A stretch of DNA of 64,000 nt from positions 124,001-188,000 of the forward strand of contig NZ_JABBGM010000003.1 of the NCBI RefSeq assembly GCF_012927405.1, read 5' to 3'. The DNA is from Novosphingobium olei (lineage in GTDB: Bacteria; Pseudomonadota; Alphaproteobacteria; Sphingomonadales; Sphingomonadaceae). Of the stretch, positions 1 through 8,644 are shown in pieces (position 1 is the first letter of the stretch; each line of letters opens with the position of its first letter). The notes below the pieces were generated by a model that searched no databases, had not been told where the DNA came from, and saw only the letters and a program-made list of their open reading frames with translations. A program made the translations under genes and the position numbers.

Positions 1-1
1 A

Positions 2-373
2 GGCCGGACGATGCACGTTCCCAAGAGCCTGAAGGGCGTTGCGGTGTTCAGCTTCAAGCGGCTGTGCACCGAAGCGCGCGGCGCGGCCGACTACCTTGCG
101 ATCGCGCGAAAGTACCACACGGTGATCGTCGTCGCGATCCCGCGCCTGGGCGCCGAACTGCGCAACGAGACGATGCGTTTCATCACGCTGATCGACGCGC
201 TGTACGAACACAAGGTCAAGCTGATCGCCACGGCGGCGGCAGATCCCGTTAACCTTTATGATTCGCGGGGCAAAGGCGATGACGAAGGCCGGTTCGCCTT
301 CGACCGCACCGTCAGCCGGTTGATGGAGATGCAGAGCCAGGAGTACCTGGCGCTGGGCCACGGCGAGGACTGA
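2..373 (+). CDS. zapE: ZapE (AFG1-like cell division ATPase), C-terminal part
   Basis: The reading frame is open to the left edge, so only about the last 123 residues of the protein are present; the internal ATG at 11 is unlikely to be the true start. The pattern GRTxHVP, FSFxxLC, GAADYLAIAR and the tail LMEMQSQEYL match the C-terminal third of ZapE/AFG1-like P-loop ATPases (family knowledge). ZapE associates with the Z ring in bacteria. The N-terminal Walker motifs lie outside the window. The gene converges on a minus-strand mini-ORF, and a bidirectional terminator sits about 50 bases after its stop. Confidence 0.85.
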   Translation, partial: GRTMHVPKSLKGVAVFSFKRLCTEARGAADYLAIARKYHTVIVVAIPRLGAELRNETMRFITLIDALYEHKVKLIATAAADPVNLYDSRGKGDDEGRFAFDRTVSRLMEMQSQEYLALGHGED

Positions 374-420
374 ACGCCCGCCCTGCTGGAAGTTGCCACC
401 AAATGGCGGAAATCCAACAA

Positions 421-451
421 AAAAAGCCCGGGTTCGACACCCGGGCTTTTT
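421..451. terminator. Bidirectional rho-independent terminator
   Basis: A perfect inverted repeat with arms AAAAAGCCCGGG (421-432) and CCCGGGCTTTTT (440-451) encloses a 7-base loop. On the plus strand it ends zapE. On the minus strand it is followed by two more T residues, giving a run of seven, and would end the small transcript that carries the mini-ORF at 496-534. Confidence 0.9.
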
Positions 452-495
452 GCTTTTGTTTGCCTGAGGCAAGCAAGTGATCCCGCAGGATCAGC

Positions 496-534
496 TCACT
501 TGAGGGCCCAGGACCAGAAATCCCAACGACGCAT
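496..534 (-). CDS. Tryptophan-rich 12-residue leader-type peptide (putative)
   Basis: ATG at 534 opens a 12-codon frame, MRRWDFWSWALK, ending in TGA at 498-496. Three of the twelve codons are TGG. A strong ribosome binding site, TGGAGG, lies five bases upstream of the ATG. The composition is like the trp leader peptides of proteobacteria, in which ribosome stalling at Trp codons controls attenuation (family knowledge). No trp gene is nearby, so a role in tryptophan sensing is inference only. A chance ORF cannot be excluded; the good Shine-Dalgarno sequence and the terminator right after it argue for a real unit. Confidence 0.5.
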   Translation of the reverse strand: MRRWDFWSWALK

Positions 535-563
535 AAAAGCCTCCATCCACGGTGACGGAAGCT

Positions 564-592
564 TAAATATCATTACCCGCTTTGGTTAACAA
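564..592 (-). promoter_or_regulatory. Putative sigma70-type promoter of the mini-ORF RNA
   Basis: On the minus strand TTGTTA (592-587) and TATTTA (569-564) are separated by 17 bases. They sit in the short gap between the stop of the EAL protein gene (596) and the mini-ORF. The AT-rich stretch stands out from its high-GC surroundings. Confidence 0.4.
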
Positions 593-595
593 GAC

Positions 596-2845
596 CTAAA
601 CGTCGGAAATTGCTCGGCGCCTTCCCTGTTCGTAATCGCTGAGGAAAACCGCGAAGGGCTGCGGCCTTCCGAGGTAGTATCCCTGGGCATGGTCACAGCC
701 GAGATCGCGCAGCATCGCGAAAGTTGCGGCGTCCTCGATTCCCTCGGCAACGACCGACTGGCGCAGGGCGTGGGCAAGACCGATCGTGCTGGTGATGATC
801 GCCCGGTCGCGTTCGCTGTCGAGCAGGCGCGAGACGAAGCGGCGGTCCAGCTTGAGTTCGTCACTTGGCAGGTCGGCGAGATAGGCAAGGCTGGCCTCGC
901 CCGTGCCGAAGTCGTCAATCGACAGCCGGAAACCCATCTCGCGCAGCTTGGTGAGGTTGTGACAGGCCGCGGGTCGATTGCGCACGCTCGAGGTTTCGGT
1001 AACCTCGATGGTGAGCAGCGAAGGCTCGATGCGGCGTCGGCGAACGATTTCGGCGAAGTTGGTGACAAGGTCCGCCTTGTCGACCATCTGCGCGGAGAGG
1101 TTGATGCTCATCTGGAACCGTGGGCCCAGAGCATTGAGCGCAAGTGCCGCGCTGATGGCTTCCTCGAGCACCCAGTACGTCAATGTGTCGATGCGCCCGG
1201 CGCGTTCGGCCTGCAGGATGAAGGCATCGGGCGCGATCGGCCCGCGTGTGGGATGGTTCCAGCGAATCAGCGCCTCGGCACCGCTGACGCGACCCTCGAG
1301 AAAATCCCACTGCGGCTGGAAAGCGAGCCAGATCTCGCCGTTGCGCAGGCCTTCCTCGATTCGCGCGTGAAGCGACAGTTCCCACGGCGCTTCGACCAGG
1401 CGCTGCGATTCGAACAGCTCGATCGAGCGCCCATTGGCCAGCGCCTCGTTGGCGCTGGCGAGCGCCGAATTGACGCGGGTGGAGGCATCGAGGCCCTCGT
1501 TCCGGTCGAGGCCGAAGTGAATATTGGTATCGAAGGTATGCTCGCCGATCTGCAGCGGCGCCGAGAACAGCGCGCGCAAGCCTTCGAGATGATTGAGCTG
1601 CATTTCGAGCGGGCGCGCTTCCTCGGTCCAGGCGAAGTGGCCGCTTTCGCCATGATAGATCTCGTTCGCGCCAGAGCCGACCGAAAGGCGGCGGGCGATC
1701 TGCCGCGCGACCTCACCATGAAGATCGCGTGGCAGCGTCGCCATCATCTCTTCGTAGCGCGCCACGACCACCACGACGACATCTCGCCCCACTTCGATCT
1801 GTTGCGAGGACAAGGCCGCGAGGTTCGGAAGGCCGGACAGCGACGTGTGCTGGATCCGGCGTGTGCGCTTCTGCCATCCGCGGATGGCTGCGTAGATCAC
1901 GAAAAACATGATCGATGCATCCGGCTCGCAGACGATGCCCCACGCGCGCAGTTGCATCGGTATGAACAAGGTGGCGCCAAAAAGGGCCAGGTAGGAGATG
2001 ACGCGATAACGCTGCCTGCGGATCACACGAATGGCAAACACAGCCATCCCGACGAGCACGAGCAAGGGCACAAAACTGAGGCTCATCGACAGAGGTTTGC
2101 GCAGCGCTTCGGCAGCGGCGATGTCGATCGCGATCGGCTGAACGAGGTTCGTGCCGAAATAGCTCATGAGGGCGCCCTGATCCGATGTCAGGACCACGGA
2201 GCGCCCGGTGAAAGTACCCGGCGCGATTTCGCCTCGCAGCAAGGCATGGCCGGATACCGTGGGTATCGTCGACGGCGCTATTGAGAAATCAGGGTAATAT
2301 TGGGATTGCGCGCCCGAATGCCGATCGGCGAGTACCGTGCTGACAGTCGGATAGTCCCGCCCGTTAAGGCTCACGTAGTAGGGCGCGGATTCCGCCTTGT
2401 ACATGAAGTTGGTGTTCCATGCCGAGATCGCGATTTGCGAATCCGGCACGATCTGCCGAGGCGGCAGTCGGAAGCCATCGGGCTCGAACTGATCGGGCTT
2501 CTGCGCCCGCACGACATACGTGAAATCCCGTCCGAACGAAGCGATCGCGTGACGGAGCGCCTCGTCCCCGCTCTCATTGACGCCGTAGGACACCTTCGCG
2601 TCGAAGAACACGCTTCGAGGCATTTCGCGCCGGATCTGCGTGAGCAAGGTGGCGGCGTCGGCCGTCGTCGGATCTGCTCCCTGATCCATGCGCACGATGA
2701 TCACCCGGTCCGAAGCCGGACTGGCCATGATCGGCGCCACCTTGTTCCAGTAGAACGAGCTGATCGGCAGCCAGACGCCGGGGATGCCCAGCGCCAGACT
2801 GATCAGCAGGGCTATGCCCAAGGGAGAACGCAGGAACTGGCGCAT
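596..2845 (-). CDS. CHASE2-GGDEF(degenerate)-EAL membrane signalling protein
   Basis: 749 residues. An N-terminal hydrophobic segment is followed by a periplasmic CHASE2 sensor (about residues 20-250), three transmembrane segments (about 255-330), a GGDEF-like domain without a GGDEF signature, and an EAL domain (about 490-735). The EAL domain keeps the residues needed for c-di-GMP hydrolysis: EALIRW, the Asn of INLSAQ, IEVTET, DDFGTG, LKLDRRF and EGIED. It is therefore predicted to be an active c-di-GMP phosphodiesterase gated by an extracytoplasmic signal, with the GGDEF part serving at most as a regulatory domain. Its 3' end faces the mini-ORF RNA. The adjacent EPS locus makes control of polysaccharide or biofilm a natural guess, but that link is inference. 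Confidence 0.88.
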   Translation of the reverse strand: MRQFLRSPLGIALLISLALGIPGVWLPISSFYWNKVAPIMASPASDRVIIVRMDQGADPTTADAATLLTQIRREMPRSVFFDAKVSYGVNESGDEALRHAIASFGRDFTYVVRAQKPDQFEPDGFRLPPRQIVPDSQIAISAWNTNFMYKAESAPYYVSLNGRDYPTVSTVLADRHSGAQSQYYPDFSIAPSTIPTVSGHALLRGEIAPGTFTGRSVVLTSDQGALMSYFGTNLVQPIAIDIAAAEALRKPLSMSLSFVPLLVLVGMAVFAIRVIRRQRYRVISYLALFGATLFIPMQLRAWGIVCEPDASIMFFVIYAAIRGWQKRTRRIQHTSLSGLPNLAALSSQQIEVGRDVVVVVVARYEEMMATLPRDLHGEVARQIARRLSVGSGANEIYHGESGHFAWTEEARPLEMQLNHLEGLRALFSAPLQIGEHTFDTNIHFGLDRNEGLDASTRVNSALASANEALANGRSIELFESQRLVEAPWELSLHARIEEGLRNGEIWLAFQPQWDFLEGRVSGAEALIRWNHPTRGPIAPDAFILQAERAGRIDTLTYWVLEEAISAALALNALGPRFQMSINLSAQMVDKADLVTNFAEIVRRRRIEPSLLTIEVTETSSVRNRPAACHNLTKLREMGFRLSIDDFGTGEASLAYLADLPSDELKLDRRFVSRLLDSERDRAIITSTIGLAHALRQSVVAEGIEDAATFAMLRDLGCDHAQGYYLGRPQPFAVFLSDYEQGRRRAISDV

Positions 2846-2960
2846 CGACCGTCGCGAAAAGAGGGCTTACGCGATCGGAATAGTCCGAATTGGTTGATAT
2901 TGCCTTACCTGGTTACCCTGGGGTCAACCATCGATAGCAAACGATTTCAGCTACCTGACT

Positions 2961-4850
2961 TCAGACGAGGCCCGCAAGAGATCGATCGAGCATGACAAAT
3001 TGCCATAGCAGGCGGCTGTTGTCCGCCGTTCCGGAGATATGCGCATCGGTTAACCGGCGCAACTGGCCGGCGTCGAACCAGCCGGTGCGGGCAAGCGTGG
3101 CGCTGTCGGCGATGGCCCTTGCCTGACCGGCGAGCGGGCCCCGCAGCCATTGTGCGATGGGCGTGACGAAGCCCATCTTGGGGCGGAACAGCACCTCGTC
3201 GGGCAGGCTACGGCGCATGACCTGCTTCATCAGGTACTTGCCGGTGCCGCGCCGCACGCGCAGCGTTTCGGGCAGGCGGGCGCCGAATTCGACGAGGCGG
3301 TGATCGAGCAGCGGCTCGCGCGCTTCGAGGGCGACCGCCATGCTGGTGCGATCGACCTTCGTGAGGATGTCGCCGGGCAGGTAGAACTTGAGATCGGCAT
3401 ATTGCGCGCGATCGAGCCCGCTGCGGGCCGGCGCCCGGCGCATCGTTTCCACAAAGGGCTGCTCGGCCCGGTAATCGCCGCGCAAGCGCAGGAAATCGGC
3501 CGAATAGAGCGCCTGTCGCTGTTCGGCCTGCGTGACCGCGAGCGCGCGGGCGTAACCTTCGTTTCCATCGCGGGCGAGGCTGAGCAAGGTGGCCTTGGCC
3601 CGCAATGGGCGCGGGGCGAAGTCCAGCCGGGGATAGAGCGCGCCGAGTGTGCCGAACAGCGGTTGGCGCAAGCCTTGCGGCAGCAGGCGGCGGACCTGCT
3701 CCTCGCCATGGTGGAACACCTGGCGGCGGTATCCGGCAAAGGCTTCGTCCGCACCATCGCCCGACAGCGCGACGGTGACGTGGCGCCGGGCAAGCTCGCA
3801 GACGCGGAACGTGGGCAGCGCCGAGGCATCGGCGAAGGGTTCGTCGAACATGCCTGCCAAGCGGTCGATCAGCGCGTAGTCATCTGCGCCAACCATCGCG
3901 GCGTGGTGTTCGGTCGCAAAGCGCTGCGCGATCGTTTCGGCGTAGCTGCTTTCATCGAGTGCGGCGACGTCGAACCCGATCGAGCAGGTCTTGACCGGAC
4001 TGGTGCTCGCCTCGGCCATCAGCGCGACGACGCTCGAGCTGTCGACACCGCCCGAAAGGAAAGCCCCAAGCGGCACATCGGCTTCCATGCGCGAGCTGAC
4101 CGCTTCGCGCAGGCGGTGGAGCAGGTGGACGCCAAGGTCCGCCTCGCTGCCACGCTCGCGGTCGGCGAACGAGATGTCCCACCATTGCACCGTCGGCGGG
4201 GCCACGCGATCGTGCCGCAGCAGGCGGTAGTGGCCGGCGGCAAGCTTTTCGACGCCTTTCAGGATCGAGCGATGGTCGGGGACGTAGCCCCACGCGAGAT
4301 AGTCCTCGATCGCCAGCGGGTCTATCTCACGCCGCAGCGAAGGGTGCGCCAGCAGCGCCTTGAGTTCGGAGCCGAAGATCACGCTGCCATCGGCCAGCGT
4401 TGCGGTGAACAGCGGCTTCACGCCGAGCCGGTCGCGGGCTAGGAGCAGCGTACGTTCGCGCAGGTCGTAAAGCGCGAAGGCGAACATGCCATGGAGCCTT
4501 GGCAGGCAATCGACGCCCCAGCGTTGCCAGGCGGCGAGGATCACCTCGCTATCGCCATCGGTGTGGAACTGCATGCCTTCGGCGGCGAGTTCGCGGCGCA
4601 GCTCGCGGTAGTTGTAGATCTCGCCATTGAACACGAGCATCGCCGCGCCGTCGGCCGAGGCCATCGGCTGGGGCGAGCCGGCGAGGTCGATGATCGCGAG
4701 GCGGCGATGGCCGAGTCCGACCCCCGGCGCGGTCCAGATCCCGTCGCCGTCCGGCCCCCGGTGCGCGATGGCATCGCACATGGCGCGCACGCGCGTCGGG
4801 TCGACAGGCTTGAGGCCCTCGGTGTGGAAGATGCCTGCTATGCCGCACAT
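2961..4850 (-). CDS. Exosortase A system-associated amidotransferase (asparagine synthetase-like)
   Basis: 629 residues. The N-terminus, MCGIAGIF, places the class II glutaminase nucleophile at Cys2, followed by the HRGPDGDG and FNGEIYN motifs. The second half is an asparagine-synthetase-type ATP-pyrophosphatase domain with SGGVDSS. The protein matches the amidotransferase family that co-occurs with XrtA (TIGR03108 type). In that setting it probably amidates a sugar or polymer building block rather than making free asparagine; the substrate is unknown. It is the last gene of the minus-strand EPS operon, nine bases after the exosortase gene. Confidence 0.88.
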   Translation of the reverse strand: MCGIAGIFHTEGLKPVDPTRVRAMCDAIAHRGPDGDGIWTAPGVGLGHRRLAIIDLAGSPQPMASADGAAMLVFNGEIYNYRELRRELAAEGMQFHTDGDSEVILAAWQRWGVDCLPRLHGMFAFALYDLRERTLLLARDRLGVKPLFTATLADGSVIFGSELKALLAHPSLRREIDPLAIEDYLAWGYVPDHRSILKGVEKLAAGHYRLLRHDRVAPPTVQWWDISFADRERGSEADLGVHLLHRLREAVSSRMEADVPLGAFLSGGVDSSSVVALMAEASTSPVKTCSIGFDVAALDESSYAETIAQRFATEHHAAMVGADDYALIDRLAGMFDEPFADASALPTFRVCELARRHVTVALSGDGADEAFAGYRRQVFHHGEEQVRRLLPQGLRQPLFGTLGALYPRLDFAPRPLRAKATLLSLARDGNEGYARALAVTQAEQRQALYSADFLRLRGDYRAEQPFVETMRRAPARSGLDRAQYADLKFYLPGDILTKVDRTSMAVALEAREPLLDHRLVEFGARLPETLRVRRGTGKYLMKQVMRRSLPDEVLFRPKMGFVTPIAQWLRGPLAGQARAIADSATLARTGWFDAGQLRRLTDAHISGTADNSRLLWQFVMLDRSLAGLV

Positions 4851-4859
4851 GCGAGCCGC

Positions 4860-6398
4860 CTAGCGCGCCTGGCCGATGCGGTCCATCCATGCCGCCGGAT
4901 CGCCGATCGCGGCTTCGAAAGCGTGGATGGACGCGCCCGATACGTCGCGCTCGCTCGACAGGATCAGCACCGAGGTTGGCCGGGCGCGCAGCAAGAGCCG
5001 ATCGCGGATGTTGGCGAGCTTGAGCCGGGCGTTGCTGCCGGTGAGGACATCGCCGCTGCGATAACGGGTGACGGCGAGGCGGTGGACCGGCCCCGGCGCC
5101 TGCAACAGGTCCACCCGCGCATCGGCGAAGGCGGGCCCCACCCCTTCCCACGCCCAAATGCTGCCGAGCGGCAGGGCGCCCTGCCCGAAGCCGCCAGCCT
5201 CGCGCCCTTCGGACTGCGTGGCATAGAGGGCGAAGGAGACATCGACGACATGGCCGGCCCTGTCGGCATAGCGACCGAACAGGCGATGGTCGGCACCGGT
5301 ATGGAGTGGCTGCCATGGCGCTTCGGGAACGATGGAGACCTGCGTCCAGCCCGGCACCTGGGGCAAGGCGATGCGCTGCGGAAGCTGCGCCTCGATGCGG
5401 GTAGCGGCCGCGGCCCACGCGAAGATCGTGACGAGGATGGCGGCTGCGCCCGCGAGCGCCAGCGGGCCGGCGACCCTTGCCCGACCGAGCTTGGTCAGCA
5501 CCGGCGAAGCTTCGAGCGCGGCGGCATTGATGAAGGGATCGTCGACCGGCCGATCGAAGAAGCGCCAGCCGAGCGCCATGGCACAGGCCATGACCACCGC
5601 GAAGAACACCCAACCGTAAAAGATATGATCGAAACCGGCGGCGAACTGGATGCCGAAAATCCCGGCAAGCCAGATCGTGCCCCAAGCGCGCACGCCGTTC
5701 GCCAGCACCGGGATGACCAGCGACAGCGCCATGAAAGCGGCGCGTCGCGGCCAGGACCGGAAGCAGACATTGGACACCAGCGTGCCATACGCGATCATCG
5801 CGATCAGGAACTTCACCCCCGAGCACGCCTCTGCCACTTCGAAGTAACCGGCTGGCGTGCTGATGAACACGCCATCGAGCACCGCGGGCCCTCCCGCCAC
5901 GCGCAGCAGCAGCATGGCGAGGCGCGCGGTGATCTGCTGGAGCGTGGGAATCAGTTCGTCGCCGAAGGGCACGAGGAAGAGCATGTAGCCGAGCGGGAAC
6001 AGCAACCCGGCGGTAACGCGCGGTCCCAGCAGCAACGGCACCATGCACTGCGCCATGACGACGACGCCAAGCTGGCGGGCGAGAGAGAAGCCGGAGAAAT
6101 CGCCCAGCATCCACAACAGCGCACCGCCGGCAAAGGGCAGCAGCGCAGGCCACCAGCCCTGTGGCGTCAACTGGCGCAACTGTGGCCAGCGCTGGCTCAC
6201 CAGCCAGGCGAGGATCGCAGGTACGAGCAGGACATGGTTGTAGGTCGAGGAATCCCACCACTGCCCGGCCATGTCCGCCCAATCGCGGAAGAAAACGGCG
6301 ACGAGCGCGCACCAGGCGAGCGCGAGCAGGCCGAGCGGGCGCCGCCAGTCCTGCGGCAGGCGCAGGAGAAGACGCGGCAACGGAGCGGTGGCGCTCAT
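4860..6398 (-). CDS. xrtA: Exosortase A fused to an EpsI domain
   Basis: 512 residues from the ATG at 6398. This start forms an ATGA overlap with the stop of the upstream glycosyltransferase, so a longer frame reaching 6482 is rejected. The first 280 residues are a multi-spanning exosortase with the catalytic set Cys192 (EACSGVKFL), Arg237 (NGVRAW) and His258 (FDHIFYGW). After a further membrane segment (about 305-325) comes a periplasmic EpsI-type (DUF3485) domain. In many bacteria EpsI is a separate protein, so this is a fusion. Exosortases process C-terminal PEP-CTERM sorting signals at the inner membrane; no substrate protein is encoded in the window. Confidence 0.93.
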   Translation of the reverse strand: MSATAPLPRLLLRLPQDWRRPLGLLALAWCALVAVFFRDWADMAGQWWDSSTYNHVLLVPAILAWLVSQRWPQLRQLTPQGWWPALLPFAGGALLWMLGDFSGFSLARQLGVVVMAQCMVPLLLGPRVTAGLLFPLGYMLFLVPFGDELIPTLQQITARLAMLLLRVAGGPAVLDGVFISTPAGYFEVAEACSGVKFLIAMIAYGTLVSNVCFRSWPRRAAFMALSLVIPVLANGVRAWGTIWLAGIFGIQFAAGFDHIFYGWVFFAVVMACAMALGWRFFDRPVDDPFINAAALEASPVLTKLGRARVAGPLALAGAAAILVTIFAWAAAATRIEAQLPQRIALPQVPGWTQVSIVPEAPWQPLHTGADHRLFGRYADRAGHVVDVSFALYATQSEGREAGGFGQGALPLGSIWAWEGVGPAFADARVDLLQAPGPVHRLAVTRYRSGDVLTGSNARLKLANIRDRLLLRARPTSVLILSSERDVSGASIHAFEAAIGDPAAWMDRIGQAR

Positions 6399-7597
6399 AC
6401 CGCGAGCCCCAGCATCGCGGGCAACGGGGCAAGTACGCTTTCCCATGCATGGTGTGCGAGGACGAAATCGCGCGCGGCGCATCCCATGGCGCGGCGGGCT
6501 TGCGCCTGCCCCAGCAGGGCGAGTGCGCGCGTGCCGAAAGCGTGGGCGCCATCGGCCACGGCAAAGTGTTCGCCATCACGCGCGGCAATGCCGGTGGCAG
6601 CGCCGCTGGTCAGCAGCACGGGCCGCGCCATGGCCATGGCTTCGAGCACCTTGTTCTGCACGCCCCGGGCAATGGCCAACGGCGCGACCACGAGATCGGC
6701 ACCGGCGAGCCAGGGACGCACATCGGGCACCGCGCCGGTGACCAGCACCCCGGGCAAGGCGCCGAGCGCTTGCACGGTCGCGGTCGGCGCGCGGCCCACA
6801 ATGGCGAAGCGGGCGTTGGGGTACAGCGCGCGGACGCGGGGAAAGACCTGGCGCGCGAACAGCGTCACCGCCTCGACATTGGGCGGGTAGTCCATCTGCC
6901 CGGTGAACACGAGATGCGGGCCGCCATCGGCGAGTTCGGGGGTGGAAGCGATGCCCGAGGGATCGAACGCGGCCGCATCGATGCCATTGCCGAGCGCCGC
7001 GAGCGCAATACCGTCGTGTGACCGAAGCCGCGCCGAGAAAAGGTCGCGCTCCTCGGCACTAACGAACAGCGACAGATCGGCGCGACGGGCGGCGCTTTCC
7101 TCCAGCCCGCGCAGCAGTCGGTCCTCGCGAGCATAGAGCCAGCGCCGGGGTTGGCCCGCCGCGGCGGCGTAGGCTTCGTACTTGGCAGAATCGACGTCGA
7201 CGAAGTCCATCACCACGCGCCCCGCGAAGTCGTCCGGCACGTAGGGCGCCATCTGCCCGGAAAAGACGAAGATCGCCGAGATCGGGCGCGTGTTGATCGT
7301 ATCGCGGACCCAAGCGTGGAGCGAAGGGGCATCGAACGCGGCGACGCTGACCGGCTGGCGACGAGCGAGCGCGACGATCCCCGCCCGACCAATGGGTGGA
7401 CGGGCGGCGCAGTGGTGGCTGGCACAGAGCGCCTCGATCGCGGGAAGCGCGGCCTTGTCGGCCTCGTCCTCGATCAGGCAGCCGAAGTGGACCGTGGCTG
7501 CCTCCGCGATGCGCCGCAGCAGGTGCGAGGAGCGAATGCGATCGCCGCGATCGGGCGGGAACGGCACGCGGTGGGCGAGGAACAGGACTTCGCTCAT
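6395..7597 (-). CDS. XrtA-associated sugar transferase (GT4-like)
   Basis: 400 residues from the ATG at 7597, which overlaps the stop of the upstream FemAB gene by four bases (ATGA). The beginning SEVLFLAHRVPFPPDRGDR and the motif MDFVDVDSAKYEAYA are typical of the PEP-CTERM/exosortase A-associated glycosyltransferase family (TIGR03087 type). The GT4-like donor-binding half contains VFTGQMDYPPN and NKVLEAMAMARPV. It should transfer a sugar to a lipid-linked intermediate in the cytoplasm. It is the only clear glycosyltransferase in this EPS locus, so more must lie elsewhere. Confidence 0.9.
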   Translation of the reverse strand: MSEVLFLAHRVPFPPDRGDRIRSSHLLRRIAEAATVHFGCLIEDEADKAALPAIEALCASHHCAARPPIGRAGIVALARRQPVSVAAFDAPSLHAWVRDTINTRPISAIFVFSGQMAPYVPDDFAGRVVMDFVDVDSAKYEAYAAAAGQPRRWLYAREDRLLRGLEESAARRADLSLFVSAEERDLFSARLRSHDGIALAALGNGIDAAAFDPSGIASTPELADGGPHLVFTGQMDYPPNVEAVTLFARQVFPRVRALYPNARFAIVGRAPTATVQALGALPGVLVTGAVPDVRPWLAGADLVVAPLAIARGVQNKVLEAMAMARPVLLTSGAATGIAARDGEHFAVADGAHAFGTRALALLGQAQARRAMGCAARDFVLAHHAWESVLAPLPAMLGLAV

Positions 7598-8640
7598 GCC
7601 AGCCCCCGCGCGATCCACGGACCTAGGCGATTGGCAATGCCCAGCGGCAGGCGCTGCCACGCGGCGATGCGGGCGCGATAGCGCGGGCTGAGCGGATTGA
7701 TATCGCGCGGGGCCATGCCGTCCGCCGTCCAGTGTGCATAGGCGAGCGGTTCGGGCGCGAAGCCCCAGTTGCGCTTGAAGTGGTAGGCGCCGGTATCGAC
7801 CTTCGATCGACCGAAATCGAACCGGTCGCAACCGCGCTGGCGGGCATGGTTCATCAGCGCGTAGTACATGACATCGTTGGCGCGCAGGGTCCGCGCCGCG
7901 CGCGTGCCGCCACCCCAGTAGGGGAGCACCGCCCCGCGATGGTAGAGGCTGAGCACGCTGGCGACGGGCGCGCCGTCATGGAGCACGGTGAGGATGTCGG
8001 CGTCGCTGCCAAAGGCATCGAGCACGGCGTCGAACAGCGCGCGCGGGAACACCGGCGTGCCGAGATTGCGCACGGATTCGGCGTAGACGGCATAGTGCAT
8101 GGCGCGATCCTGCGCCGAGTGGCCAACGCGCACTTCGAGCGGATGGGCGAGCCCTTTGCGCACCTCGGCGCGCTGCTTGCGCGGAATCGCCAGCAGTTGC
8201 GCTTCGTCATCGGCGGCGAGCGGGGCGACGAAGCCGGCGTGGCTGTCGGTCTTCACATGCCAACCACGCGCCTGCGGCAGGGGGCCGCCGCGCAGTTCGA
8301 TGGTGGGGACGTTGCGCCGCACGGCAAGTTCGCAGGCAGCGGCATAGAGCTGCTCGGCGCAAGCGGCGTCGCCGAGCATCCCGCCGCCCACGGCAAACCC
8401 GGTCGAAACGAGCGCGCGGCCGAACAACGGCGAATGGACGACGTGGAAGGGCAGCATGGCGACGATGCCGCCACCCCGTTCCGCCACGAGCGCAACCGCT
8501 TCGTGCCCGCAGGCGCGCGTCACGGCGGATTGCCAGGCGGGCGTGTGGAAGGCGCTGGCCTGCGCATCGGCGGCGACGAAGGCGGCAAGCGCCGGTGCGT
8601 CCGCATCGCTGGCCAGGCGCACCGTGACGGGCGCGGTCAT
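7594..8640 (-). CDS. XrtA/PEP-CTERM-associated FemAB-like protein
   Basis: 348 residues from the ATG at 8640. The upstream extension of this frame to 8943 overlaps the deacetylase gene and is rejected. The FemAB/GNAT fold is suggested by LLAIPRKQRAEVRKG, YYALMNHARQRG and the closing FDFGRSKVDTGAYHFKRNWG. It matches the FemAB-related family found in exosortase A loci (TIGR03019 type). FemAB proteins transfer aminoacyl groups from tRNA; which acyl group and acceptor are used here is unknown. A modification of the exopolysaccharide or its precursor is the usual guess. Four-base overlap with the downstream glycosyltransferase. Confidence 0.88.
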   Translation of the reverse strand: MTAPVTVRLASDADAPALAAFVAADAQASAFHTPAWQSAVTRACGHEAVALVAERGGGIVAMLPFHVVHSPLFGRALVSTGFAVGGGMLGDAACAEQLYAAACELAVRRNVPTIELRGGPLPQARGWHVKTDSHAGFVAPLAADDEAQLLAIPRKQRAEVRKGLAHPLEVRVGHSAQDRAMHYAVYAESVRNLGTPVFPRALFDAVLDAFGSDADILTVLHDGAPVASVLSLYHRGAVLPYWGGGTRAARTLRANDVMYYALMNHARQRGCDRFDFGRSKVDTGAYHFKRNWGFAPEPLAYAHWTADGMAPRDINPLSPRYRARIAAWQRLPLGIANRLGPWIARGLA

Positions 8641-8644
8641 GCCC

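Larger units (their letters stand above)
419..557 (-). ncRNA. Predicted short leader-like RNA carrying a Trp-rich mini-ORF
   Basis: Inferred transcript of about 140 bases. It would start just downstream of the promoter-like sequence at 564-592 and stop at the terminator at 421-451. Between the mini-ORF stop and the terminator there are two further stem candidates. One is CAAGTGA/TCACTTG with an alternative TGATCC/GGATCA pairing, which overlaps the last codons of the mini-ORF. The other is TTGCC/GGCAA around 459-471. This order (small ORF, mutually exclusive stems, terminator) resembles amino-acid attenuators, but no biosynthetic gene follows, because zapE lies convergent beyond the terminator. 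It could therefore be a free-standing RNA. Confidence 0.45.

Noticed and set aside
426..446. GGTTCGA, tRNA T-arm-like sequence
   Set aside because: It is the loop of the zapE terminator; no acceptor, D or anticodon arm around it.
689..2284. 531-codon open frame on the plus strand
   Set aside because: It is antisense to the CHASE2-EAL gene; the product has no domain and is rich in Arg/Gly/Ala as expected of a shadow frame in high-GC DNA.
4491..6890. 799-codon open frame on the plus strand
   Set aside because: Antisense to the amidotransferase, exosortase and glycosyltransferase genes, which have clear motifs; no signal in the product.
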